Below, piece after piece: positions 25,969-34,051 of a stretch of DNA of 64,000 bases. The DNA lies in assembly GCA_024233675.1 (NCBI GenBank), contig JACKPH010000001.1, forward strand, positions 574,163-638,162, written 5' to 3'. The notes under the pieces were generated by a model. That model was given only the letters and a program-made list of their open reading frames with translations, did no database searches and was not told where the DNA came from. This stretch comes from Thermotogae bacterium. GTDB taxonomy: Bacteria > Thermotogota > Thermotogae > Petrotogales > Petrotogaceae. Positions within the stretch are counted from its first letter, which is position 1; each line of letters starts with the position of its first letter. The position numbers and the translations under genes are program-made.

Positions 25969-26335
25969 GACGGGAAATATAATCAGAAAAGGTATTAACG
26001 AAGAAAATGCTTATTCGGAAATAGTTGTTGCCGGTGATTTTGTATTTTTAACTTTCTGTACCGGAAATATCGAAAAAAGTATGCAGGAACAGGTAGAAGG
26101 TACTCTTGATGAAATGGAAAGAAGACTTGAAAGTGTAGGCCTTAAACTTGAAGATGTTGTGAAAATTGATGTTCTTATCAGAGATGCCTGGAATATACCG
26201 ATAATGGAAAAAGTTTTCAAAGAAAGATTTAAAGGTAATTATCCGGCAAGAAAAACAATTCAGACTGATTTTGCTCATAAAGGCGGAGAAAATGGTTTAA
26301 AAATCCAGATGGACGCTGTTGCATATAAAAAATAG
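25961..26335 (+). CDS. RidA family enamine/imine deaminase-like protein
   Basis: A 124-residue protein of the YjgF/YER057c/RidA family, which hydrolyses reactive enamines from pyridoxal-phosphate enzymes. The family signature is seen as GTLDEMERRLESVG and LEDVVKIDVLIRD in the middle; the C-terminal core has FKGNYPARKTIQTDF, with the conserved Arg (about residue 104). It starts with GTG inside the end of the NUDIX gene, so the two are translationally coupled, which suggests linked metabolite-repair roles. Confidence 0.85.
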   Translation: MIKTGNIIRKGINEENAYSEIVVAGDFVFLTFCTGNIEKSMQEQVEGTLDEMERRLESVGLKLEDVVKIDVLIRDAWNIPIMEKVFKERFKGNYPARKTIQTDFAHKGGENGLKIQMDAVAYKK

Positions 26336-26356
26336 AACTGCAGATGCAGTTCTATT
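26331..26356. terminator. Bidirectional terminator
   Basis: AATAGAACTGCA and its perfect complement with a GA loop, between convergent RidA and nrdG; it overlaps both gene ends. Confidence 0.9.
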
Positions 26357-27008
26357 TTATTATTACGCTTAAATTTTTATTTTCAAGTATATTTTTAAAA
26401 TTATTTAGAATATTTATACTGTATGGTTTTATATTATCAACCGGTCTGTACTGCTGAACAGAAACATTTTTGATTCCTGACATAGAAATAATTTCAGAAA
26501 TTTTTTCAAAATCATTTTCCGGAATATAGTAAGGATAAACAGTAATTCTTACTTCATGATTTTTAAAATCAGAAAGAATACTGAGAGATTTTTTTATAAT
26601 TTCATCAGATATTTCGGAAAAAAGTCCGTAATTTGTACTTTTAAAATCCATGGCTATAAAATCTGCAGTTTCTTTAAGATTCTTTAAAAAATCCGTATCG
26701 GAACCATTGGTATCTACTTTTACCTGTTTATCGGGAAACATATTTCTGAATCTGTGTATAAAATCTAAAAGTTCTTCCCCGTAAAGAGAAGGTTCTCCGC
26801 CTGTTATTGTTAGTGCATCTACAGTATTTCTGCGTTTTATAAAAAAATCATAAATCATTTTTTCTGTTATTTCAGCTGATGTTTTATTTTTCAGAAGCTG
26901 ATTATGACAGTAAAGACAGTTAAAATTACAGCCTGAGGTAAATACCACCGTTGATATTTTCTTCGGATAATCTACCAGACTTATCTTCTGCCATCCTGTG
27001 AAATTCAT
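26352..27008 (-). CDS. nrdG: Anaerobic ribonucleotide reductase activating enzyme
   Basis: A 218-residue radical SAM activase that installs the glycyl radical on NrdD. The cluster motif CNFNCLYCHN lies at about residues 27-36, preceded by SLVDYPKKISTVVFTSG, typical of the family. The ITGGEPSLYG motif follows (about 69-78). The start ATG lies inside the end of nrdD with an 83-nt overlap in another frame, which is long but gives the expected N-terminus (MNFTGWQKISLVDYP). Confidence 0.92.
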   Translation of the reverse strand: MNFTGWQKISLVDYPKKISTVVFTSGCNFNCLYCHNQLLKNKTSAEITEKMIYDFFIKRRNTVDALTITGGEPSLYGEELLDFIHRFRNMFPDKQVKVDTNGSDTDFLKNLKETADFIAMDFKSTNYGLFSEISDEIIKKSLSILSDFKNHEVRITVYPYYIPENDFEKISEIISMSGIKNVSVQQYRPVDNIKPYSINILNNFKNILENKNLSVIIK

Positions 27009-29094
27009 TTATTTCATCTCCGTTTATTCCGTATGTTTTTCTCTGCTTAAATTCAGAAGCTTTACCGTCATTCCAGTGCTGTACAGGTCTGTAATAACCG
27101 GTAATTCTTGAATATGTTTCTGTAGGTCTTTTACATTCCGGACATTCATAAACTTCTCCTGTAATATATCCGTGATCGGGACATATTGAATAAGTCGGTG
27201 ATATTGTGAAATAAGGAATTCTGTAGTTTTCGGCTATTTTTTTAACAAGATCCAGTGTTGTATGCCAGTCTGAGATTTTTTCACCGAGAAATGTATGAAA
27301 AACAGTTCCGCCTGTATATTTCTGCTGAAGTTTTTCTTCAAGGTCAAGTGCAGTGAATATATCTTCTGTAAAATCTACCGGCAGATGAGTTGAATTTGTA
27401 TAATAAGGTGTATCCCCGCCTGCTGTTTTTATATCTGAAAATCTTTTTTTATCGTGTTTTGCAAGTCTGTACGATGTTGATTCGGCAGGAGTTGCTTCAA
27501 GATTATAAAGATTTCCTGTTTCTTCCTGATATTCTGAAAGTTTATTTCTCATAAAATCAAGTACTTTTAATGAAAAGTTATAGGCTTCTTCTTCATATAA
27601 TGGTGCATTTATCCATTTTGCATTCATTGTAGCTTCGTTCATTCCTACAAGACCTATTGTTGAAAAATGATTGTTAAAATCTTTTAGATAACGTTTGGTA
27701 TAAGGGAATAATCCGGCATCGTTTAATTTTTCAACTATTTTTCTTTTTATTTCAAGACTTCTTTTTGATATGTTCATTAATTTTTCTAATTTTAAAAAGA
27801 ATTCATCTTCATTGTCTGAAGTATAGGCAATTCTCGGAAGATTTACGGTTACAACACCTATAGAGCCTGTAAACTCATCAGAACCGAAAAGACCGCCACC
27901 GCGTCTTCTTAATTCTCTTTTATCAAGCTGTAATCTGCAGCACATTGAACGTACATCTCCGGGATTAAGATCAGAATTTATGAAATTCTGAAAATAAGGA
28001 GTTCCGTATTTAGATGTCATTTCAAATAAAAGTTCAACATTTTCATTTTCCCAGTCAAAATCTTTTGTGAGATTATAAGTAGGTATAGGATACTGAAAAC
28101 CTCTTTTTGCTGAATCACCTTCAACCATAACTTCTAAGAAAGCTTTATTTATCATATCCATTTCTTTCTGACAGTCTCCGTAAGTGAAATTTTGTTCTTC
28201 ACCGCCGACAATTACTTTTTCATTTTTCATCGATTCAGGTACAACCCAGTCTAGTGTTATGTTGGAAAAAGGAGACTGAGTACCCCATCTGCTCGGTGTA
28301 TTTACTCCGAAAACAAAAGACTGTACTGCCTGTTTTACCTGATTATAGTCAAGACTGTCTATTTTTACAAAAGGAGAAAGATATGTATCAAATGAACTGA
28401 AAGCCTGTGCTCCTGCCCATTCATTCTGAAGAACACCGAGAAAATTTACCATCTGATTGGAAAGTGTTGAAAGATGTTTTGCAGGTGCACTTGTTATTTT
28501 TCCTGTTACTCCGCCGAGACCCTCTTTTATTAATTGTTTAAGACTCCATCCCGCACAGTATCCTGAAAGCATTGAGAGATCATGTATATGTATATCGGCA
28601 TTTTTATGTGCTTTTGCAATTTCTTCATCGTATACTTCATTTAACCAGTAATTAGCTATTATTGTTCCGCTGTTATGAAGTATAAGACCGCCTATAGAAT
28701 AAGAAACAGTACTGTTTTCCTTAACTCGCCAGTCTGACTGTTTAAGGTAACTGTTAACAGTTTCTGCAAAATCGAGCATATTTTTGTCAATTTCTCTTAT
28801 TTTTTCATGCTGTTTTCTGTAAAGTATATAAGCCTTTGCAACTTCGGTAAATCCTGATTCTTCAAGAACTTTTTCCACGCTGTCCTGTATATCTTCTATG
28901 TTCAGGATATTTCCCGAAGTTAGTTGTATAGTTTTTGAGACAGCTCTTAAAGAAAGCAGTTCGAGAATATCTTCTGTATAAACTGTTTCTGTAGCTAAAA
29001 AAGCTTTTTCTATAGCTTTTTTAATTTTTTCCATGGCGAATTCTACTGTTTCACCGTTACGCTTTTTAACACCTGATATTCTGGTGCCTGTCAT
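26926..29094 (-). CDS. nrdD: Anaerobic (class III) ribonucleoside-triphosphate reductase
   Basis: A 722-residue glycyl radical enzyme that makes deoxyribonucleotides without oxygen. An N-terminal ATP-cone (about 1-95, GVKKRNGETVEFAMEKI) is followed by the catalytic barrel. The C-terminal zinc site shows CPDHGY and CPECK (about residues 640-665), and the glycyl-radical loop is RITGYYRPVQHWNDGK (about 672-687). GGGGGG precedes the ATG at 29094. It is coupled to nrdG. This enzyme does not need cobalamin, unlike class II reductases, so the neighbouring cobamide genes serve something else. Confidence 0.95.
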   Translation of the reverse strand: MTGTRISGVKKRNGETVEFAMEKIKKAIEKAFLATETVYTEDILELLSLRAVSKTIQLTSGNILNIEDIQDSVEKVLEESGFTEVAKAYILYRKQHEKIREIDKNMLDFAETVNSYLKQSDWRVKENSTVSYSIGGLILHNSGTIIANYWLNEVYDEEIAKAHKNADIHIHDLSMLSGYCAGWSLKQLIKEGLGGVTGKITSAPAKHLSTLSNQMVNFLGVLQNEWAGAQAFSSFDTYLSPFVKIDSLDYNQVKQAVQSFVFGVNTPSRWGTQSPFSNITLDWVVPESMKNEKVIVGGEEQNFTYGDCQKEMDMINKAFLEVMVEGDSAKRGFQYPIPTYNLTKDFDWENENVELLFEMTSKYGTPYFQNFINSDLNPGDVRSMCCRLQLDKRELRRRGGGLFGSDEFTGSIGVVTVNLPRIAYTSDNEDEFFLKLEKLMNISKRSLEIKRKIVEKLNDAGLFPYTKRYLKDFNNHFSTIGLVGMNEATMNAKWINAPLYEEEAYNFSLKVLDFMRNKLSEYQEETGNLYNLEATPAESTSYRLAKHDKKRFSDIKTAGGDTPYYTNSTHLPVDFTEDIFTALDLEEKLQQKYTGGTVFHTFLGEKISDWHTTLDLVKKIAENYRIPYFTISPTYSICPDHGYITGEVYECPECKRPTETYSRITGYYRPVQHWNDGKASEFKQRKTYGINGDEINEFHRMAEDKSGRLSEENINGGIYLRL

Positions 29095-29115
29095 TGTGTT
29101 CCCCCCTTTGGATAA

Positions 29116-29811
29116 TTATAATAATATATTTAAAGTTATTAAAATGAAAAGAAATGTTATAAGTACAGTTGCTCCCAGAACATCTCCCGTATAACCTTTT
29201 ATCTGTTTTTCTGAAATAAAATGCATTATAATTCCGCATATAAATGAAACTAAAAGTGATATTAAATATAATTCGGGATTTAATAAAATTAAAGGCAGAG
29301 TAATAAAAAAAGATATAATTGTATTACAAAATTTATACGGAAAAAAAAGAGCCCCAAGACCTGTTTTTTTTACCGGTTTTGAAGTACTTAGCAGAATATT
29401 CATTGAAAATCTCGAAAAAACTCCTGCATAAAGCGGAAAAATATAATCTGATATTTTCAGTGAATAAAATAATAAAGCTAAAAATATAAAGCCGTAAAAA
29501 ACTGCAAAAGGTCCTGTATCACCTTTTGACATTATTTCTAATCTTTTATCCGGATTCTGATTAAAAAATCCGTCAAAAGTATCGAGTAAACCGTCAAAAT
29601 GAAAAAGTCCGAAAAGAAAAAATTCCGTTGCCATCATAGCTAATATCATATATGTACTGTTACTGAAATAAAGCCCTGCTGAGTATATTCCTCCGGCAGC
29701 ATATCCGACAAGCGGAAAATATTTTGATATTTTTCTTATATCTCCGTTTCCTCCTGTCGGTATTCTTGAAAGAAAGGAAAATGTCATACGTATTTCGTTA
29801 AATATTTTCAT
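29116..29811 (-). CDS. cobS: Adenosylcobinamide-GDP ribazoletransferase (cobalamin synthase)
   Basis: A membrane enzyme that joins the activated lower-ligand nucleoside to adenosylcobinamide-GDP, the last assembly step of cobalamin. The family hallmark is seen near the start (TFSFLSRIPTGG), then HFDGLLDTFDGFF with the metal-binding Asp residues, and KGDTGPFAVFYG. The start is the internal ATG at 29811 (MKIFNEIRMTF), which fits family N-termini better than the in-frame ATG at 29847; it overlaps the cbiR stop by 14 nt. Confidence 0.92.
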   Translation of the reverse strand: MKIFNEIRMTFSFLSRIPTGGNGDIRKISKYFPLVGYAAGGIYSAGLYFSNSTYMILAMMATEFFLFGLFHFDGLLDTFDGFFNQNPDKRLEIMSKGDTGPFAVFYGFIFLALLFYSLKISDYIFPLYAGVFSRFSMNILLSTSKPVKKTGLGALFFPYKFCNTIISFFITLPLILLNPELYLISLLVSFICGIIMHFISEKQIKGYTGDVLGATVLITFLFILITLNILL

Positions 29812-30406
29812 GCAGCACTTCCGATACAAATTTTTTCCACTTTTCACAGGACTGAAGCATTTCGTTTAATTCAAATATTTCGAAGCAGTAAAGCTTTTCC
29901 GGTATATAAAAAGGTTTAAACTGATTTAATGTATAGTCATTTAAATTAAGATGATCTTTAATTCCGTCTGTACCCATTATGTGAAATTCATTTATATAAT
30001 TTTTGTATTTTATATCGAATTTTTTACCGGTAATATGATGACCGATATCAAAAGTCATTGTTTCATTGTATTCGAGCCTGTCTTTAAGATTTTCGAGAGA
30101 AATATTTTTATGATTCTTAACTTTTTTCCATCCGTCAAGCGGATGGAGTACAAAATTCAGTATTTCTATATCTTCCTCATCAAAAAACTCAAGAAGTTTT
30201 ATTACATTTTCTATATTGTCTGTAGGCAAATGTACAGTATATTTTAAATTAAGTTTTTTCAGATACGGAATTTCTTTTTTTATAAGATTTTTGGTATCTT
30301 TATCCCATGTATAAAGTAAAAGTTCAGCAAAATCAACATATTTTTCAAGTATTCTGCAGTTTTCATAATATGTTCCCGGAATAATCCATGACGTAGAACC
30401 AATCAT
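29798..30406 (-). CDS. cbiR: CbiR-type cobamide remodelling phosphodiesterase
   Basis: A 202-residue protein with an AP-endonuclease-2/xylose-isomerase-like barrel: IGSTSWIIPGTYYENCRIL at the N-terminus, then YTVHLPTDN, NFVLHPLDGW, MTFDIGHHITG and NEFHIMGTDG as candidate metal-ligand segments. Its place between cobU and cobS, its size and its N-terminus match CbiR, which cuts the phosphodiester of cobamides so that a different lower ligand can be installed. The family assignment is from memory of these features. It is coupled to cobU by a 4-nt overlap. Confidence 0.8.
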   Translation of the reverse strand: MIGSTSWIIPGTYYENCRILEKYVDFAELLLYTWDKDTKNLIKKEIPYLKKLNLKYTVHLPTDNIENVIKLLEFFDEEDIEILNFVLHPLDGWKKVKNHKNISLENLKDRLEYNETMTFDIGHHITGKKFDIKYKNYINEFHIMGTDGIKDHLNLNDYTLNQFKPFYIPEKLYCFEIFELNEMLQSCEKWKKFVSEVLHENI

Positions 30407-30891
30407 TTTATTTTCACCGGAATCCCTGAAACCATTAAATAAACTTCATCAGATTTGGCAGCTGTTCTTGAATTTAAATAGCCTATATAATCAACGTATT
30501 TTCTTGACAGTAAATCCGAAGGAATTATTCCTAAACCTACTTCATTTGTAACTATAATCTCTTTTCCGCTGAGAGATGAGATAAAATCTTCAATGTATTT
30601 TTCCGTATCTTTCTTATAATACATAACATTTGAAAGCCATGTTGTAAGACATTCCACTATAATAACATCATAGTCATTATTAATACTGCGTATAACGGAA
30701 GATATTTCCAGAGGTTCTTCAAATGTTGTAAAAGAAATATCTCTTTCACTTTTATGTTTTTTAATTCTTATCTTCATTTCATCATCAAAAGGTTCGGCTG
30801 TTGCAATAAAAGCCTTCTTTGTGTATTTTTGCGATAATCTCAGAGCATATGTACTTTTTCCGGATTTCACGCCTCCGGTAAGAAGTATCAT
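30403..30891 (-). CDS. cobU: Adenosylcobinamide kinase / guanylyltransferase
   Basis: A 162-residue bifunctional enzyme that phosphorylates adenosylcobinamide and then adds GMP. The P-loop GGVKSGKSTYA is at residues 6-16, and the guanylylation His lies in IKKHKSERD near residue 45. VECLTTWLSNVMY (about 80-92) and VTNEVGLGIIPSD (about 114-126) are family motifs. It overlaps cobT by 4 nt. Confidence 0.93.
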   Translation of the reverse strand: MILLTGGVKSGKSTYALRLSQKYTKKAFIATAEPFDDEMKIRIKKHKSERDISFTTFEEPLEISSVIRSINNDYDVIIVECLTTWLSNVMYYKKDTEKYIEDFISSLSGKEIIVTNEVGLGIIPSDLLSRKYVDYIGYLNSRTAAKSDEVYLMVSGIPVKIK

Positions 30892-31901
30892 AATTCATCT
30901 CCGGTACTTATTCCGGCACTTTCAAATGATGCCATGTTATTGAGCATTTTTACAGCAGCTTCTATTATACTGAATGAAAGAACTGCCCCTGTACCTTCTC
31001 CGAGACGCATACCGAGGTTTAAAAGAGGTTCTGCCTCTAATAAGTTAAGAAGTACTTCATGACCTTTTACAGCGGATTTATGTCCGGCAAACATATATTT
31101 TTTTACTTCCGGATTTATTTTATATGCAATAAAAGCTGCTGAAGTTACCGGATAACCGTCTGTTACAAAAGGAACTTTCTGATCTGTACATTCGAGCATA
31201 AAACCTATCATCTCACCTATACAGTAACTACCGACTTTTGAAATAATATCAATTGGATTTTCAAACGGACTGTGAAATTCCACTGCATTTTTTATAAGTT
31301 CTCTTTTTTTGCTCAGAGTATCACTGTTTATTACTGTTCCTATATCAATTATACTGTCAATAGGTATTCCTGCTGCACAACATATAGCTGTTGCGGTTGC
31401 TGTATTTCCTATACCCATATCACCTATTGCGAAAAGATCACCGCCGTTTTTTATAGCTTCAGAAGCTATATCACGGCCGAATTTTATAGATTTTTCAGCA
31501 TCTGATAAAGACATTGCCTTTTCTTTCGTAAAATTTTTTGTTCCGTAGCCTACTTTTTTTACTATAAGATTTTTATGTGGTTCAAAATCATAATCAACAC
31601 CGGCATCTACAATAAAAACTTCTGCATTGTTGTGTTTTGAAAAAACATTTATTGCTGCTCCGCCGTTTAAAAAGTTTGTAACCATCTGTACTGTAACTTC
31701 TTTCGGATATGCTGAAGTTCCTGATTCTGTTATTCCGTGATCTCCTGAAAAAACAAATACTTTTTTATTTTCAGGAAGTTTCGGACAAAGTGAGTTTTTA
31801 ATCATTCCGTATTTAAGAGCGGTTCTTTCAAGTAAACCAAGGCTTCCGTGAGGTTTTGTAAGAAGGTCGATTTTGTTTTGCAGTTCTTTCTCTAAATTCA
31901 T
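30888..31901 (-). CDS. cobT: Nicotinate-nucleotide--dimethylbenzimidazole phosphoribosyltransferase
   Basis: About 337 residues. It activates the lower-ligand base with phosphoribose from nicotinate mononucleotide. Family motifs are LLTKPHGSLGLLE near the N-terminus, VFSGDHGITESG, FLNGGAAINVF, GDMGIGNTATA and GTGAVLSFSIIEAA near the C-terminus, where the catalytic Glu would lie (LRLGEGTGA). The start is the ATG at 31901, preceded by GGATGGTG; an earlier in-frame TTG (31916) overlaps that SD. It is first in the operon and sits behind a cobalamin riboswitch. Confidence 0.93.
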   Translation of the reverse strand: MNLEKELQNKIDLLTKPHGSLGLLERTALKYGMIKNSLCPKLPENKKVFVFSGDHGITESGTSAYPKEVTVQMVTNFLNGGAAINVFSKHNNAEVFIVDAGVDYDFEPHKNLIVKKVGYGTKNFTKEKAMSLSDAEKSIKFGRDIASEAIKNGGDLFAIGDMGIGNTATATAICCAAGIPIDSIIDIGTVINSDTLSKKRELIKNAVEFHSPFENPIDIISKVGSYCIGEMIGFMLECTDQKVPFVTDGYPVTSAAFIAYKINPEVKKYMFAGHKSAVKGHEVLLNLLEAEPLLNLGMRLGEGTGAVLSFSIIEAAVKMLNNMASFESAGISTGDEL

Positions 31902-31972
31902 AGTGCACCATCCCAAAATATTAAAAAAATAAATTACTTCCTTATAGGGAGAAAGTAAAAAAATAATGTTTT

Positions 31973-32118
31973 TAAGGCAGTTCTTCTGACTTGCATATCA
32001 TCCTACTAACCACGCCTTCCCGGTATAAACCAGTGGCATCAGTGGTTTTCGTACATGCTCACAGCGGCCCGACCGTACCGGATTTTCACCGGTTTATCTA
32101 TTAAGATATATCACCTTA
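31973..32118 (-). promoter_or_regulatory. Cobalamin riboswitch
   Basis: Read on the minus strand it contains AAACCGGTGAAAATCCGG, GCCGCTGTGAGCATGT, the B12 box GCCACTG (32031-32037 on the plus strand) and CCGGGAAGGCGTGG, in the order expected of the class. It lies 70 bp upstream of cobT, so the remodelling operon should be switched off when adenosylcobalamin or another cobamide is abundant. Confidence 0.95.
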
Positions 32119-32312
32119 AAAAATAATTTTATTTATTTTTCCAGAAAATTTTACCAGTAAAAAATTAATCAGTCAAACCCAAATAATATGGATTATGACT
32201 GATTAGTTATTAACTATATGTTGAGTATTAAATTCACAATATACATAATTATAGTATTTATAAGCATATTAATAAAATATCGGGAAAAAGAAAGGTATCT
32301 TTTTCGGAAAAA

Positions 32313-32978
32313 TCAAAGAATAACATAAAATAAAACACACCAGAAATGACAAAAACTGCCTGCCAAAACGAAAAGATGCCATACAGCATGGTGATATCTG
32401 AATTTTCTCCATATATAAAAAACTGTTCCGAGAGTGTAAAGAATTCCTCCTGTTACTAACCAGAAAATACCATTAGGGTCAATATTTTGCATGAGCGGAT
32501 TTATACCTATTATTATCATCCAGCCCATAATTATATATATAAGTGTACTGAGAAATACAAAGCGTTTTACAAAAAATATTTTAAACAGTATTCCCAAAAC
32601 AGCCATTCCCCATACTATTCCGAAAATAGTCCATCCGAGAGGGCCTCTTAGTGTAACAAGAGTAAAAGGAGTATAGGTTCCGGCTATCAGAAGATATATG
32701 GAAGAATGATCAAATATTTCAAAAAGATTTTTTGCTTTTCTGTTTGTAAGAGCATGGTACAATGTTGAAGATGTATAAAGCAGTAAAAGTGTAACTCCGA
32801 AAATAGAGGTGCTTACAACATGCCATGCTGTACCTTCAAGGGCGGAAAAAATTATCATAAGAACTAAAGCTGCCAATGAAAATAGCATTCCGAATCCGTG
32901 TATTATAGAATTTGCTACTTCTTCACCTGTTGTAAAAAATTCTTCCTGTATCTGTGAATCATTTTTTATAAGACTCAT
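32313..32978 (-). CDS. Hemolysin III / PAQR family membrane protein
   Basis: A seven-helix inner-membrane protein of about 221 residues. Family signatures are NSIIHGFGM near the start, SSTLYHAL, FDHSSIYLLIAGTYTPF in the middle and a late HAVWHLFVLAGSFCHF; the histidines are the predicted metal-site residues of PAQR proteins. The start is the ATG at 32978, 8 nt after AAAGGAG; the in-frame GTG at 32987 abuts the SD. It follows the lysO genes closely. Real function is uncertain despite the family name. Confidence 0.85.
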   Translation of the reverse strand: MSLIKNDSQIQEEFFTTGEEVANSIIHGFGMLFSLAALVLMIIFSALEGTAWHVVSTSIFGVTLLLLYTSSTLYHALTNRKAKNLFEIFDHSSIYLLIAGTYTPFTLVTLRGPLGWTIFGIVWGMAVLGILFKIFFVKRFVFLSTLIYIIMGWMIIIGINPLMQNIDPNGIFWLVTGGILYTLGTVFYIWRKFRYHHAVWHLFVLAGSFCHFWCVLFYVIL

Positions 32979-32991
32979 ATTATTCACTCCT

Positions 32992-33564
32992 TTAAAATAT
33001 TAATGATATTATAACAGGAACGGAAAGAGAAATTATCACACCCTGTCCGAAACCGATTAAAGTATTTTCTTTTGAAGTGTTTGCCGATACAACACCGAGC
33101 ATAGTATCCATTGTTGTTGCTCCTCCTATTGAAATAGCACCGAGCTGTGTAAATTTTGCAACAAAAGGTATAAGTAATATAGCCATAAGTTCTCTTATTA
33201 CATTAGAAGTAAAGGAAACCGCACCGAGCTCAGGTGAGTAAAAATTACTTATCATAACACCGGAAAGTGAGTACCATCCGAATCCGGCGGATGCTCCGAG
33301 TGCTTCGCGGAAATTCAGCGTTGTGAAAAATGAAACCGCGGAACCGAATATAAGACTTCCTGTCATTGTAAGAAAAGACTGAATAAACATTTTTTTAAGA
33401 CCTGATTTTATTTTTATAAAAATTTTTTCTTCTGAACCTATATCAATACCTACAAAGAATACAAGAAGCATAAGAAGTACAGTTATAAGATTTTCAGAAA
33501 TTTTTATATCTGAAAAATAACCCGATGCGAAACCTGAAATTACTGAAATAATTAGTAAAATCAT
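32992..33564 (-). CDS. lysO: LysO-type lysine exporter, C-terminal part
   Basis: A 190-residue membrane protein matching the large part of the LysO family (formerly DUF340): LLVFFVGIDIG, then GFGWYSLSGVMIS and IGGATTMDTMLGV, all typical. In Escherichia coli LysO is one protein of ~300 residues; here it is encoded by two overlapping genes, a variant known in other bacteria. It overlaps the small upstream gene by 4 nt. Confidence 0.85.
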   Translation of the reverse strand: MILLIISVISGFASGYFSDIKISENLITVLLMLLVFFVGIDIGSEEKIFIKIKSGLKKMFIQSFLTMTGSLIFGSAVSFFTTLNFREALGASAGFGWYSLSGVMISNFYSPELGAVSFTSNVIRELMAILLIPFVAKFTQLGAISIGGATTMDTMLGVVSANTSKENTLIGFGQGVIISLSVPVIISLIF

Positions 33565-33833
33565 TTTTTATCAGATCTTTTCAGGAGTTTTTCATAAAAA
33601 GCCGTAAAAATTATACTTCCCATAACTGAAAAAACAGCTATCAGTAAAGCTTTAAAACCTATTTCCGGGAGTTTTGAAATAAGTGTATCATCATTGCCTA
33701 TTTCATATCCCATGAAAAAAAGCAGAAGAACTGTAATTACTGTTACCGGTTTAAATTTTCTTACAAATTTTAATTTTCCTGTTGTTCCTAAAAATAATCC
33801 AACTATAAATGCCGTTAAAATCATCAAAAGCAT
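33561..33833 (-). CDS. LysO-type lysine exporter, N-terminal part
   Basis: A 90-residue membrane protein with three hydrophobic segments, including VLLLFFMGYEIGND, that match the N-terminal portion of LysO. GGAGG lies 5 nt before the ATG. It is coupled by 4 nt to the larger partner. Lysine export is the known family role; the split is seen directly. Confidence 0.8.
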   Translation of the reverse strand: MLLMILTAFIVGLFLGTTGKLKFVRKFKPVTVITVLLLFFMGYEIGNDDTLISKLPEIGFKALLIAVFSVMGSIIFTAFYEKLLKRSDKK

Positions 33834-34051
33834 ATAATCCTCCGAATAAAAAGTTTTTGCAGTACAATTATATCAGGAAAGTTGATGTATAAAACTTTTT
33901 ACGGATATTACAGTAAGTAATTAATAAAATTGCTATATTTATCAGTTTTTAATTAAAAAAGTAAATTATAATATTTTTATGTGTTTTATAATATTGATTC
34001 TGTTATAATTAATTTATAAGCCTATTATTTTTATTTTATTTGGAGGATATT

